Positions 12,201 to 23,962 of a stretch of DNA of 62,032 bases are shown here, piece after piece. Both the position numbers and the translations under genes were made by a program. Source of the stretch: Conoideocrella luteorostrata (Eukaryota > Ascomycota > Sordariomycetes > Hypocreales > Clavicipitaceae); contig JASWJB010000263.1 of assembly GCA_032433595.1 (NCBI GenBank), positions 1 to 62,032 of the forward strand, written 5' to 3'. The notes below the pieces were generated by a model. The model was not told the origin of the DNA. It saw only the letters and a program-made list of their open reading frames with translations, and did not search any database. Position 1 is the first letter of the stretch. The number at the start of each line of letters is the position of its first letter.

Positions 12201-12258
12201 TTGACTCTTCGGGATTGCGCGAGGTCTCCGTGACATCAGCAGAAGGACGACGCATCAT
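9244..12258 (-). CDS. Tcp11-family protein (SOK1-like)
   Basis: Uninterrupted frame of 1004 aa starting from tandem ATGs at 12256-12258. The family is T-complex protein 11; the yeast member Sok1 is a multicopy suppressor of protein kinase A defects, suggesting a role in cAMP/PKA signalling. The N-terminal third is low-complexity and basic, with a long Ala/Glu/Arg-rich coiled coil at about residues 130-230. An IQ-like motif follows near residue 250 (pattern IQxxxRGxxRKR), a potential calmodulin-binding site. The Tcp11 domain runs from about 330 to the end, with the conserved stretch around LSDGDLIDRVEALNGFID. A Lys/Arg-rich, Ser/Thr-rich loop interrupts it at about 490-560. No intron is needed. 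Function in filamentous fungi is inferred from the family. Confidence 0.88.
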   Translation of the reverse strand: MMRRPSADVTETSRNPEESTDPTSGDTTVMDLDLAMPPSDDDVLEQDNRVYTPPPRVAARFYRPSQTRRRGSAASSRRNSISSAHSRCSSIQHPAAHDDSDQSKYVAQHLRRASFLEDRRARLADRAAHAEKVRLRAALAKATPRGPTASEERALAAQQARDRNLAEIVATCAEEVRKAKQVAEVTKERREQEIAKMRAQIEERMAEAEKRREELRQKSATKRSRGQSVMTRKANDSSLQGKEDAKPAMTEDDAVAHIQGWWRGCTRKRIIQEFNSLGLSVDGIRETSFDTVVELLAQEKVLVITARLLRICGLQEGDSGSVDEMASVRTFLSAFIILGHPNQVLINKNENGAGEDLDDAMATHRLPSTDLANPQLQDLVGKAKDLLVNFENILVRLTASNRYTMPPALKNALPESYAVFYNAFIAWKSRDSNALIEVMLMQFVELDAIFQTVKDTTDDAAAALYRQSIQDSQLMLIVRIKKLAGAEKGKRLIFRAVSEARKSRKSKKQTGDTKPRVAEGAAGDDATATATSLVSPDSQTLTPPATPLGRSESKPVVVKTGLNGLLPDNRIVVHELAINKEYQIPSHEYVEQQAALAKSLYMQMRAAVAKNDTEAKFRYFILMAGNIRDKLQRLLKPGNSMYNLIGEILDPEMAERQFKVGNFSYEKFFKAMGSLLPKLCAPFRDEQVKELVQNKLSDGDLIDRVEALNGFIDVMLCDYINYLLRIAAPQLIESAAQYEAKLFTADVERGMSLNAAESAWRSATTKVMNEVQKRDPEGINHPRSQPTAARFYAQMLVDVFTQPTPIKADQIPEMLHLNHRRINDVSSTVQRIITAGAVLLQCKNLLKRDVRSPWKIEATRIMSVLEADHSSLEATLQGTMAALEAGRSMPAVTKSHLRALVTKVLKAGQEMSQQGVEPREPVLRLLLTRLRGNILARLASGSASEKVKTANMAGEKLASLGLSEFVERVREISDLLERVGGVDRAAHGAWWDAVWTKVQQEDVA

Positions 12259-14121
12259 ATCTCCAGGGAGCTCCAGTCCCCGTGCGAACCGTCGTCAAAG
12301 TTAGGCGTAGGTTGGTTTCGAGCCAAAGGAATCAGTCTGGCGGACATTCGCAAATAATAGTAAAAAAAAGGGCGAACAAGGTGCGGCGCAAACCGTTTGC
12401 GGCTCCAGCCGCAGCGACGAGTCAGTCTAGGTTGCGGGGTGGCGAACGCACAGAACAGCGAGCAGGGCTATCGCTGTGAGCTGAGGCTGGGATGACAGTG
12501 CCAAAGTAGATCGGGTGTCGTAGCGGTCTGTTATATATGTGGTGTTCGGGGCGGTTTTCAATCCGAGAGTGAGCGAATTAGCCGTTCGAATATGTCGGTA
12601 GGTGTATGAAGATGAGTCGTGTCGTGGCGTGTCGCGTCGACCACCGAAGCTCGAACTATCGCCAGTTGACCTGACCAGACAACAAGTGTTTACTGTTCAA
12701 GGATCCATCAAAGACAAGATGAGACTCGACAAACAGAAGCCAGAACAACGCGTGCAGCACAGCAGAACAGTGGAACAAAAGTAAGACCTGAAAGAGCGCT
12801 CGGCTGTCAATCGTACCTTGCGCCCCTCCCAATGTCCCCAGCCCAGTGTCTGGCTGGCTGGCTGACTGACTTGATTTAAATTGTTCGGAGATCAAAGAGT
12901 GCTCTGGCATGTAATGTAGGCCAAGCCAAATTGTTTGAGTAAATAGATGTTTGTTATCGGCAGCCGAACAAAAGCAGACCTTAAACTCAAACAAACGGCG
13001 AAGAAAATGCCGCTAGCTTATTGTACGGCGGGTGTGTCGAGCGCAAAACGGGAGGCTGGACTGAACAAAACTCGGCGATAGATGGTGTGCGGATGGACGG
13101 GCAGGGGAACTGCTTGCAAACGCAACGCAACGCAGGCATTCACTAACAACGGCCGTGGCGCATCCTTCTTGAAATGGTCTGGCGGCTTATCCGGCCTGTG
13201 TCTTGCTTGGGTCAGATGCCAAATGCAAGAATCATGCTCGACGACTCTAAACCAAGCAAATCTCCAGCTGGGGATAATGCGGCCACAAGCTTAGCGGGGG
13301 TATGCCAGTTGCTCGATCTTGGAAGGTTCCAGTTTCGAATAGGTGGGGCTCATCGACGACTACGACTCCATTATGGCGAAAGCGCTGCATGTGCATTACA
13401 CTGCACCGCGCGCACTCACTGCCTCACTACATCAAGAATGGAGCAGACCCAGCCCGGGGTATCTTTTTAGCTTCGACTCCGTACAAAGACCCATTCATTC
13501 ATGCATTGTAATTGCAAGCAAACATCCCTTCGCCCAAAATGGTCATGAGGTCAGCCTCCCAACGTCTTAATGCAGTCGGGCATTTGCGATACACGACGCA
13601 CAATGCGCAATGCATAATGCACAATGCTCACGCCACACTCCGCGTCCATGTCGTACTCCAGCCGATCGCCATCACTATTTTAAGCTTCGCTTGCCGGCAG
13701 CAAAGCAATGTCAATGATGCTATATGCTACTCATAAATCTACTCATAACACTACTACGCACATGTCCAGATCGTAGGCGGTACACGACCGACCGAATTTG
13801 CCTTCATCGTGACGTTTGGTTGCGCCGAAGCTTGCTAATAAAGCCTGCGTCGTTTTCGTCTATGGCCTGTCTTTTTCACCATGCATTCATGCAATGCACG
13901 GCCAGATTATTGTTCTGGCCCAATATGAAGAAGGAAAACGCCGTTCCACGTAATGCCAACCGTCTTATGCCGAGTCTTCTATGATCACGTTTCCATATGT
14001 AGGTCTACAGAAACAAAGTTAAAGGACTCTGCTGTGATGACCCCGTTTCTACTAGGGCCACGATGTTGGCCACCGGTTATCTTCGCCATGTTATTTGGTT
14101 ATCCACCATCCAACACCATGT
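12259..14121. other. Intergenic, upstream of Tcp11 gene and downstream of phosphatase gene
   Basis: No gene supported in 1.9 kb. The left part is the promoter and leader of the minus-strand Tcp11-family gene. The right part holds the 3' region of the phosphatase gene. Short simple repeats occur: CTGG units at about 12848-12866, and an imperfect tandem of AATGC-type units at about 13600-13630. A near-copy of the 9-mer (GACTCCGTA) lies near 13476. Confidence 0.5.
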
Positions 14122-17043
14122 TCATCGCCTAGCTTGCTGGAGACTGCCACTCCTCGCCCGGCAAGAAGCGCTGTTCATTTCTTTGTCTTGCATCCTGTGA
14201 AACCATTCGAGTATAGTCTCGTAACAAAGTACATACTGGCGGAGCGTCTGTACCATGCTGAGACGCTGTTCTCTGAAGTCTTGCACCGTCTTCTGAATTA
14301 AATCGACATCTTCATCTTGCAACCAGTTGGTATCAATGCCGGAGGATTGCCATGTATGGAAGTTGTGGCCACCCGTCCCTCTGTCAAAGAACCCTTGGAA
14401 TGCAGGTCCAAACTTCGTCATCGGAGAGATGTCCATCGACACATCGCCATCCGCATCACGTGCCCGTGATGTGGCAATCTCAACTTGACGTCGACGCTTC
14501 AGCATGTCGATGACGCTGTCCACTGTGCAGAACGCTCCAGTTCTTCCACACCCCGCAGAACAATGCACAAGCATTGGCCTGGGATGAGGGTCTTGTTCCG
14601 GCTCGTCATACCAAGTAACAGGGACCGGGTCGATCGACGGCACCTTGGAAGAGCCTATAATGGGCGAAGTCTCGACCGGCATGGTAGCTCGTTGCATCAC
14701 ATTAGCCAATTCAACCAAGGCAAGCAGGTGAGATGGTTGTGCTGGTGTTCCAAAATCGGGCCATGACGAAAAGTGCAAATGCGTGATTTCTCGGATCGGA
14801 GCAAAAGGATGCGCCGCATGTGACAGTGCAAACTTTCTAATCGTGACATATGGTGCTATATTAGAATCGCTTGGGCCAGGAGTACCATCAGCGGAGGGTT
14901 GGGAACCGGAAGTCGTGTTCGCTCTTCGGCGTCCAAATTCGTGCGATGTTGAGCTGGAAGGAGTTGAATTCGATTCAGATCGATGCTTGTCAATATCTAA
15001 GGAAGCCCTCGTTTCCGACAGGGCCTTCAACTTGATAGAGCCAAAATCACGCCCTTTCCAATACGGATGGCACTTGAGTTGTCCACCCTCGCTCTCTGCG
15101 GTTAACATGACAATAACGCGCACATCTTGCTCCCAGATGACTGACCAGAAGTCCTACAACAAATTTTAGCACACTATCCAGTAACAGTAAAATTTGGCTT
15201 TTTCTGCATAGAAAGACTTTACCTCAAAGGTCGCAGGCAAGGGCCCTTGGGATGCAATATATCGTTTGTTACTCCTAGAGGATGACAAATGACTAGCGTT
15301 CACATAATCACACGATCCATTATTTGGTTCCTGCAGCCGAACTCGGGCGTGCTCAAAGGGCAGGATATCCTTATATCGGTTTTTGACTCCCTTCTCAACG
15401 CCTGACAGTTGAAATTTGCAGCTCTGCGTCTGATTGGGATTGAAAGCTGCATAGGCAGTTCGCATACGTGATTGTTCATCCAATTCAATATTCAGAAATT
15501 TGTCGGAAACCTTCTTTCCATGATCAGCCCCTGCCGACGCATGTCGAATCCACGCTGGCAGCAAGGGCGAGTTCAAATCATGTGGCCGAGAAATGTCAAA
15601 TTGGCCCACACCGTCAACAAGGTCCATATTTTGTCTAATATTGGAGAAGAATGGATTATGATCATTTGACGCAGTCGGTAAGTTGACGCCACCAATGACA
15701 GGCGCAATATTGCTTCCGCTAGTGGAAGTACGGTTGTTTTTTATGGGCGTTTGCGAGTTTGAGCCCCTGTCGACGAGTTCGGGGAATGAGGTGCTAAACA
15801 TTGAGAACCCGCCACGAAGAATAGCTGTTTTGCCGGAGAAGCCCTCGTTGGTAAACTTTTTGATCATGTTCTGGGCGGTAGCAGCATCACGCTGGTCAGA
15901 TGTATTTGCGTCATAGACGACAATCCATTCCATCTCACTCCACTTGGAGAACTGCTCAGAGCTCTGATCGCTCTGGAAGGTTTGTTGAAGTTTTGGAATG
16001 TTGAACGTGGCTCGTTTCAGTAATGTGGTCGGGATGCAGAGATTCAAGGCTCCACCGATGTGAGACTGTGCAAAACTTTGGGACGATCGAATATCCAACA
16101 ATAACAACTTGTCCAGGCCAGATGTTTCGATTAAGCATTTGAGCTCCTCCCCGGCTATAATGGACGGCATAGCGGGGTCCAGTTTTGACGGCAATGTCGC
16201 GGCACGACTAAGATCATTGACCTGTATTGAAGAAGGCCGATCAACCTTGGGCAGGTTGAGTGACAAGCAGGAGCCGTTGCCTGCGTGCCGTGGCAATTGC
16301 AATGGGGTTAGTCGCACAGGTGTTTCGATCAGACTCGGGGACTCGAATGGCATGGTGCCCGTTATCTGGGCCGGCTGCAGAGAGGACTCTGAGTTCCGTT
16401 TCGAATCTGAAGAGACATATGCTGAATCATGGAGACTGTCGCGGTCGGCGTCGTTCTTAACTATTGATCGGCCTTTGAGAGATGAGACGGATTTGGGAAA
16501 GTAGTTTTCAGAGCCGGTGTCGCTGGTGAAAGTGTGCCATCTAGGTGGTCGAGGTCGGATTGGGGCAGGTTGTGAGGTCTGCGGCATACCATGGGATGTC
16601 GCAAGTGAGGCGGACTTTCCCCTGTTAAGGTCGGCGGCCTTCTTGAATGCTTCATACTCGGGATTCGGATCCAAAGTTATTTGCTTTGGGATTGCAGCAG
16701 CAAATGATTTTACGGACGAACTTGGACTCCAATTGTGGTTCGCCAGTCCAGATGAATCTCTTGATTCATGTCCAGACTCCATGACGAGCCCAAAATAATT
16801 AGGACTGGGTGCACGCCCGCCCTCCTCCTTGGGACCAGACGGCAGCATTGGTGTATAATTTTGGCCAACAGAGTACGGCGCTCTGGGTGATGTTGGCGGT
16901 GAGGTTGTGGATTTGTTCACCCTGTGCGAGCGGGAACCATGAGAAACATTGGTGCCATGAGAGCCATGAGAGCCATGTGAGCCATGTGAGTGAGGATGAT
17001 ACGGACTCGTCGCAGCGGGGGAATGCCGCGACTGAGTCTTCAT
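14122..17043 (-). CDS. Protein tyrosine phosphatase with N-terminal rhodanese-like domain
   Basis: Two exons, complement(14122-15153, 15223-17043), 950 aa; the 69-nt intron joins in phase 0 (GTAAAG donor, TAG acceptor). The layout matches fungal MAPK-directed tyrosine phosphatases such as budding-yeast Ptp2/Ptp3 and fission-yeast Pyp1/Pyp2, which inactivate Hog1/Sty1-type kinases. Residues 1-290 are Ser/Pro-rich and disordered, with a His-Gly-Ser repeat at about 18-37. A rhodanese-like domain spans about 292-425; the position of its usual active-site cysteine loop has none (DANTSDQR), so it is probably non-catalytic and used for docking. The phosphatase domain spans about 520-930, with the WPD loop near 738 and the P-loop HCSAGCGRTG, catalytic Cys about 805. 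Insertions around 660-710 and 765-795 are low-complexity. The MAPK substrate is inferred from the family. Confidence 0.93.
16953..16992 (-). repeat. 9-bp tandem repeat coding for His-Gly-Ser units
   Basis: Four to five near-identical copies of GGCTCTCAT (coding strand) encode the HGS run at about residues 19-30 of the phosphatase. In-frame repeats of this kind can change copy number between isolates without breaking the gene. Confidence 0.7.
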
Positions 17044-18351
17044 CTCGTACAGGATCGGCTGCGTGCCTGTGCGCTTTCTAAACTCATAGGATGAACGTCT
17101 TAAGGTCTTGACGCGTGAGTGACCAGTAACCTATTAAACACGAAACAATATCGGGATTCTAGGCGATTGAAAAACTATGAAGTCATGGCTAATTTTGTAT
17201 GGGTGAGGTCGCCGGTGGCATGATAAAAAAAGGAACTGGGAGGACAGTGACTGAAGACACCAGGCAGGTGGCGGCTATGACGAGGGAAGGGGGGTGGGGA
17301 GTACACGGAGTGGCGTCGTCGCAAGAACGGGCTTCCTCAGAATTCGAGCCGTAAGAGGGTGGAAAATAAAAGAAGTAGAAAGAGGGCAAAAAGAAGATGG
17401 AAAGAAGACGGGGAGAGCAGCGAACTTTCTGTAATGGATGGTGATGCTGTAGGGGTCCAGAGCGCCGGCAGAGAAGATCAAAGGTCCGTAAAAGGTCCAA
17501 GAGTGGCGGTAAGGGTTAGTAATTGTAATGCGGAGGAGACCCTGAGCTGACCTGACGCAAAGAAATTTTGGGGACTGAGATCCGTAGGCAGGCAAGCAGG
17601 GTGTCCAGGTGTGAAGTCGGGGTGTGAGGACGAAAATGACTTGTAGTGACTAGCGACTGACGTGACGGATTGACAGACCAGCGACGCACCACTGACGTTG
17701 AGTGGCAACAAGGTACGGAGCCACACAGGGCAGGGGCTTGCTGGGATGGATCGCGAATTCAACTCCTGGACGATTCCAATGGTAACCCGAAACCTGCACC
17801 AGCAACCAGCAACTTGTAGCAGGCAACTGGAAGCACGGAAGAAACGGGGGACTTCGGCCCGCTAGTCTCGTCTCGCAATCTTTCAACTCGCGCGTGAATT
17901 GAGATGGAGCGGTATCGCAAATAGCCAAGACAGGATGAAAATGAAAAGGAAGATGGTTTACATAAACCAAACGGAGAGTAAGACGGGGGTTAGGAGGGGA
18001 GCAACGCCAATCAAACGACGGTTTGCAGTTTGGCCGGATTAGAGGCGGAGGTGAGGTCGAGGCTTTTCAATCAGCGAGATGAGCCAACAGCGTCACCGAC
18101 GATGGCGGCGGTCAGGGTCCCGAAATGCGCCAGGCGGCCAACCACACGGGCGATAAAGAGGCTCTTTGTCTTGATTGACGTTTATCCGACCAGCTTAGCG
18201 CAGGCTTGGAGACATGGGGCTCAGGGAGCGTGGTGATGGTTGTGGATGTTGGTTTGGCTTTTGGACTTTGGTTATTGAAATGTCCGGAAGCTGCATTTCG
18301 ACTTTGATTGTCCAGATATTCGAGTACCTTGGCGCCCACCTTAGAGCTAAC

Positions 18352-18360
18352 TACTCCGTA
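18352..18360 (-). repeat. TACTCCGTA element, single copy
   Basis: Exact 9-mer in the context CTACTCCGTAC, about 1.3 kb upstream of the phosphatase gene. Confidence 0.8.
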
Positions 18361-19417
18361 CTTCTATTCACTGTACCGGCTGGCGGGCACGGCAATTGAA
18401 TGCATTCAAAGCCAAAGTAACGTGAGAGACCAGCGAAAGGTGTAGAACAGAGGTCAAACATGTCCAGACCAACAACCATAAAACCCACCAACCAGCTCAG
18501 CACAAAGATCCACACTGCCAGGGCAAAGACCAAAAACGCTAGTTTGCATCTGATGGGGGTTCCAGACAAGTCGATATCTGCAAACTACTTAAGAAGGGAG
18601 CAGGTTACAATAGTCCAACGCCAAGGGATCGTCCGTCTTGCGTGCTAACCAGGGACACAAAAACTTGGTAATTGGGATTGTAGCTAATGCATACTTTATG
18701 CTCCTTCTAATGAAGAGAATGCTCGTAAGTTTGACGTAAGAGGGAACAAAGCAAAGTGCTGGAGAAAGGCTTATTTACTCCATGCCTGGTTGGGTCTCTT
18801 GAGTTGTTGCGCCATAATTACTACGTATAGTCCACAGGTGTTACTGTAGTTTTGGTGAAAAGTACAGCTGCTCTCCGTTTCTCCAAAGCGACTTTCTCAC
18901 GCCTTCTTCGCAAAAGGTTAGGGCGAAAAGCGCAAAAGGAACGAGATCAGAAGCTGGCACGGAGGGAGGGGGTGCCGTAGTATCTGGTGCACACGAGAGC
19001 AAGAAGGAAACAAAAAATAATGGCCCGTCGCCCGTCTTGTGCCGTACTATACTCAGTAACTACCTTTTGTCGGGATGGATATTTGACACCCAAGTGGTCG
19101 CGTGCGGCAGTGATCGACAGTCGACAGGTGGGTCGTGCTTACACTTACAAAGCTCGGGCAGATTTCTACGCTGATGGACGCAACCTCGAAGGTGTATTGC
19201 AGCTTTAACACGCTCCGGGCCTAAAACAGAGTAGTTGATTTCGGCCGACAACTTGCAGCTTGAAGCGACGACCTGAGCTGATATACGGTCCTCGCACATC
19301 TTGGGAGCTGGGAAGGGTTTCTTCATGCCTCGAACCTCCATGAGACCTGCATCTGAGCCCAGGCCGGCCCTGGCAGTGGAAGTTGCTCGTGCTATCTTGC
19401 CGGTAGTGTAGGGAGAG

Positions 19418-19426
19418 TACGGAGTA
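19418..19426 (+). repeat. TACGGAGTA element, single copy
   Basis: Exact 9-mer in the context GAGTACGGAGTACGTAG. It starts and ends in GTAC, giving an extended imperfect palindrome. Confidence 0.8.
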
Positions 19427-20257
19427 CGTAGCCTCCTGTTGGATAGCAGGATCAGCTGCAGCGCTATTCCGTCCTGGCTCCGAGACTTTGACCGTCAGTC
19501 CGTTTGCACTGTGTATTTCTCATGGCTTGCGTACTTTTGCGCCTGCTTGGCACCCGAGCCGTAAGTGTTGGCCAGCATTTTTCCATGCTAGCATATAATT
19601 CTAGAACCAACAAGCCTCAAAATCCCCGACAAGCCATCCGCAGAATATATCTAGGTTGCTTCGTCTTATCGCACCGTGTCCCGGATCTTACAGCGGCGCG
19701 GCCCCCACGTCATCGTCCAACGGCTGACGTCGAATGTCACGCAACATTCACAACCACCAGGGGATGTCCATATCGAATTGAATTGCAACAGGGCCTGCAA
19801 GTACCTGCAAGTGCACTGCCATGTGTTGCATGTACAACATGATTCCGCCCAGTAACTGACATGCGCCGAAGTAGAGCATCCGATTCAGACACAAACCTCA
19901 GCGCACTTGCTGCAGGGTGACCACTTGTTCGGCCGGGTTTGATCCAGATGAACTGCCTGCCAGCCACGCTCCGTGCCCCATCGTCATTGAGGCGTCCAGG
20001 GGCTCCCAAACCCAGCTCCGGAGTGCCTTTAGCGGATCTACAGAGTGGCTCGCCCGCATATTCCGCCAACCAGAGCCGCCCCGGTGCCACAGCAAAACGT
20101 CACAGCGCCGCAGGTGGGCTTGGCGCATCGGGTCCAGACTTCGATGGAATCCGCAATGTCCATCAACGGCCCCGCTATCTGCAATGCACCAGTCGGTCGG
20201 CCAGCAATCCGGAATTTGGCAATCCCCCCTCAGCATGTCAATGCCTCTGTATTGGGC

Positions 20258-20275
20258 TGTGTGTGTGTGTGTGTG
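20258..20275. repeat. (TG)9 microsatellite
   Basis: Nine uninterrupted TG units in non-coding sequence. Confidence 0.9.
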
Positions 20276-22532
20276 GTAAGCAGGCGAGTACGGCGATAGG
20301 AAGAAAATACACACCGTATTCCGTCGCGAGATAACCATTCCCATCACGGAGTGCTGTGGGGCATTTATTATTATGGGAATCACCTCACTTGCACTTTAAA
20401 AGGCCCCGGCCAAACTACCCTGCCTGGCAAGGGTAGCCCATCCTTCTACTCAACAAGTGCCCGAGGCGACAGCTGCGTCCTTGAATGTTGTATATTCACT
20501 TCCGCATCCGTTTCAAACTTCACCAACAAGTTGGCCGCTTTCAATGGCAGAATGGCAGCAGTCTGCTCATCAGAGACAAAGGTCGTTGCACGATGTACAG
20601 CGTTGCGACATGACGTCATTGTAGCGCCAGGCCCTCATAGAGCCTCGCCACGTCGACGTGGTCCAAGCTGCTGCACCTGGTCATGAACCGTTGAGAAAAG
20701 CCAAGCATTGCGATAAGCCACGGTGTTCGGGTAAGAGACGCATGGTCTCCACGTCTGCCGTGATCTATCGTAATACTCGAAGATATTTCGATAACCCTCT
20801 TCGAGTTCGGACGAATTCAGTCATGTCAAATAACTACCTAACTCATGTGTTCTCTCATCTCGACGTCAAAGAACATGATTGCATCCGAGACAGCGACAAT
20901 CAAGCAGCAGGCGTTAGAGTCAGACGCTTACGACCACATTAGCCGACGACTTGCTTGCTCAGATGTGAACGCGCAACTCCCCTGCATCATTTTCGACCAT
21001 CAGAGTACGAGTCTTAACAGTAATCAATGTATAGAATTCATACAAAATAAGGTTACATTTCGTTTCCCGTCAAGTTGTCAGGAATGGCTTTCGGACAGTA
21101 CTTGGATAAGGCCCAGAGATACTTCTAATTTTCTGTTTGAGGAAGGAACGACTGGCAACTTGCAGTGAGTAGTTAGCCATAATCCAGTGTCCACTTGAAC
21201 TCTGCAAATGATCTGGTCCTCATTCACCCATGCATCCTCCAAGCCTACAGTGACGATGTTGGCTAGCTTCTGAGTTCTCAAAAATTCAGGGTCCTGCCGA
21301 TCTTGCCAAGGCCGAGCTCTCTTTGCACCACTCAGTGGTTCACCTTGGGTATCAAGACGCGCACTAGAACAAGGTTTCCCACCACCAAATTATCCGACTC
21401 GGTGCTCGCCAGAATCCAATCAGCAACACAGTCGTTGAATGCATTCCCCGCGTTCGATTCGCCACGTTTTACAACTAGACGCAGGGTCCTCCCCGAGCCC
21501 CAGCCAGATGTCGAGCAGGTGGCTTTTTTGCGTCAATCGGCAGCATGCCCGTTCCGCCACGGAAAGATGCAGCACCAATCAATATTACCTGGCTGTGGCA
21601 GCGGGCATCTGACAAATATGCCATGTCATGAAATAAATCATCGCCAGCTGATTCGGAGTCGACAAGCATGTCGAGGGCAAGGTTCGAACACACTCCGGGC
21701 TCGCTGTGACCTAAAGCAACGCTCCCCAGTTTTCATGGCCTGCTGAGATATGTGCCCAGCTTTCGCGGGCGGGGGGGGTTGGCATTGGTATCTGATTTGT
21801 CGCAGTCAAAGCCGCAACTGAAGCTCGGTGTGCTGATCCTGACGAAGGTCCCGTCGATCAAAGACTCCAGACTTTTCCGATTGATAACTAGTCACTGAGT
21901 GAGGTCAAATGTTTTAGCCATTCTAGCGCCAATCCAACGCTTGGCGTACGGTGCTAATTGGAAAACAAGTTACCTTTCTTTCAACACACTTGTTTTGACG
22001 GGACCAGGCCGCTCAGATTTCTTCCCAGAAGAGGTGATAAGCCCGAAGGCAGCGGCAATAAGGCAACTGGACTTCAAGGCTGCAAGAATAGTCAGCCACG
22101 CTCCAAGCTACCTTGGAACATGCTTTAGCCCCGCAGCTCCACCACTTAGTTACTCGATAGCAACAAACAAATACGCCCTCTTGAAAATGGCACGGGTAAT
22201 AACTAGCACATGGCCCATTGACGGAGGTTCAATGCCGACGCTACGGCGCCAAGACTTGATGCGTCTGTTGGTGGCAGCTGTTTGTAGCAACCGATGAGAA
22301 TGATATTATTGCTTACTTCCTGCTTTTACATACCAGCAACAATATTCAACAACTTCATCTGGAGCAGTAGTGCGAAGTACCGGTTAGTGGCTACGGCTTT
22401 CCCTACTGTATCAAAGCTCCGTGTCCGATTATCGGAAGTCAAGGTGGGATATACGAACTACCACAACTTCGAAGGCAGGAGGTAAACAGTCTAAGAAGAA
22501 GTAAAACATAAACTGCTACAACAACAACCAAC

Positions 22533-23658
22533 ATGTCTCAAGCTCATTCTGGAATGAGTATCGAGGAGCGTCTAAGAGTCAGAGACAAAATTCCCAAAGC
22601 TCCGCCGGCTTATCTAGCTACAGCCGGCTCGCCACTGACTGTTAACAAAGAGGTATATACCGCTCTTCAGCAAGCACCGAGGGTCTTAATTGAAGAGTTT
22701 ACATTACCAATTCGGTCTGGTCGAGCATGGGAAGCCCCAGCCGGTTCCATTGTCCGGATTAGTACTCCTGAAGGTCCCCAAGTTGGTACGACGTCTGCTG
22801 CCTTTTATGATTCCCACTACCTAGCTTCGCATAAAAAAGCATTATCCAGTTCATTTGATATTTCCTTACTGAACTGACACCTTGATACCAGGTGACCTGA
22901 ATATCTGGAACCGTCACAACCCGCGAGAACGCTTCTGGGCCAGCCGCACCAAACAACTCCACGCATCTCATGTCAGCACCCACGACCGCCTGTGGTCATG
23001 CCTCCCATACATGCGGCCGCTGGCTACCATAATCTACGACAGTCTGGACTGGTACGGTGTTGACCAGCATGGCGGAAGGGTCCATGATTTGCTCGGCACG
23101 CGCTGTGACCCGTACATAAACACTGTTCTCGCAGGCGAGCAGTACGACTTTCACTGTCAGTCGAACCTCACACGGGCTGTGCAGCGATTCGGCCTCAACG
23201 AGTCCGATGTCCACGATGTTATCAACATATTTCAAGTCACGGGACTTGATGAACAAGGGCGGTATTTCATGAACCCCTGTCCGGCGCAAGCTGGTGATTG
23301 TATCGAGTTTCTCGCAGAGCAAGATCTGCTGATGGCTTTGAGTACGTAGACCAGGCTTGTCCATCCTCGCATGCCACCCTTTGTGCAGAAAGGGCAGATA
23401 TGGGAGACAGAGATGGGTTGAACCCGAGCTAACAAGTTGGTCTTTTTTTGGATAGGTACTTGCCCCGGCGGCGATCTCTCAGCATGGGGCTTTGGAAGTG
23501 ATAATGAAAAGGAGATGATCAAGTGCTGCCGCCCGCTACAGGTTCAGGTATACCAGCTCGGGGATAAGGAACTTTTGAACAAGTATGGTTGGAAACCGGC
23601 AGAAGTGTCCAAGTACAGGGGGATGCATGGCATAGTGTCCCCCGAAGGTGAGAAATAA
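22533..23658 (+). CDS. DUF1989 (urea carboxylase-associated family) protein
   Basis: Three exons, 22533-22785, 22892-23341 and 23456-23658, give 301 aa. Introns use GTACGA/CAG and GTACGT/TAG, and both joins restore the frame. The second has a GCTAAC branch site. The family is DUF1989, known mostly from bacteria next to urea carboxylase and allophanate hydrolase, and found singly in many ascomycetes. Typical features are visible: an N-terminal barrel segment with Gly-Arg-Ala-Trp near residue 70, a central DLNIWN stretch after the first junction, a Tyr/Asp/Cys-containing region around residues 150-200, and a conserved CPGGDLS motif after the second junction. No signal peptide or membrane segment is seen, so the protein is likely cytosolic. 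The biochemical role is not established. No urea amidolyase gene lies nearby, so an operon-like link seen in bacteria does not apply here. Confidence 0.9.
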
Positions 23659-23962
23659 GTAGAGTGGATACAACAAAGAGTTATCTCGTCTATGTAGAGC
23701 AAACGCTAATGAAGAAACGCTCAAATGCAGAAGGTCTAGTGTAGTGACGCCTCTGGTAATATGCCGAATACGATTCGACATGGAAATTTTGGACGAACTA
23801 CTGGCGTATAAGATTCGCTTCAGGCTAACTCTCAATATAGCACAAATGATACACGTCCAGATTAGTGGTACATTCAGCTATCTGTACACCCGGCAGTCTA
23901 ACCATCTAGTTATCTAATCTCTAGACGAGCCAGCCAACCGCAAGGAATCCATAGCAGTTCCT
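23659..23962. other. Convergent intergenic spacer
   Basis: About 300 bp shared by the 3' ends of the DUF1989 gene (plus) and the Rpt6 gene (minus). I see nothing further in it. Confidence 0.6.

Larger units (their letters stand above)
17044..22532. other. Gene-poor stretch, 5.5 kb
   Basis: No intact gene can be supported. The left end contains the promoter and leader of the phosphatase gene. Exact 9-mer elements lie at 18352-18360 and 19418-19426, a (TG)9 microsatellite at 20258-20275 and a G-run near 21771. Between about 21300 and 22290, several short protein-like frames on the minus strand are broken by stops and frame changes. One example is about 21475-21720. They are not long enough to name. 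The right end should hold the promoter of the DUF1989 gene. Base composition is ordinary, so this is not an AT-rich RIP block. Confidence 0.5.

Noticed and set aside
21681..21700. GGTTCGAAC, resembling a tRNA B box
   Set aside because: No matching A box, anticodon arm or acceptor stem could be folded around it.
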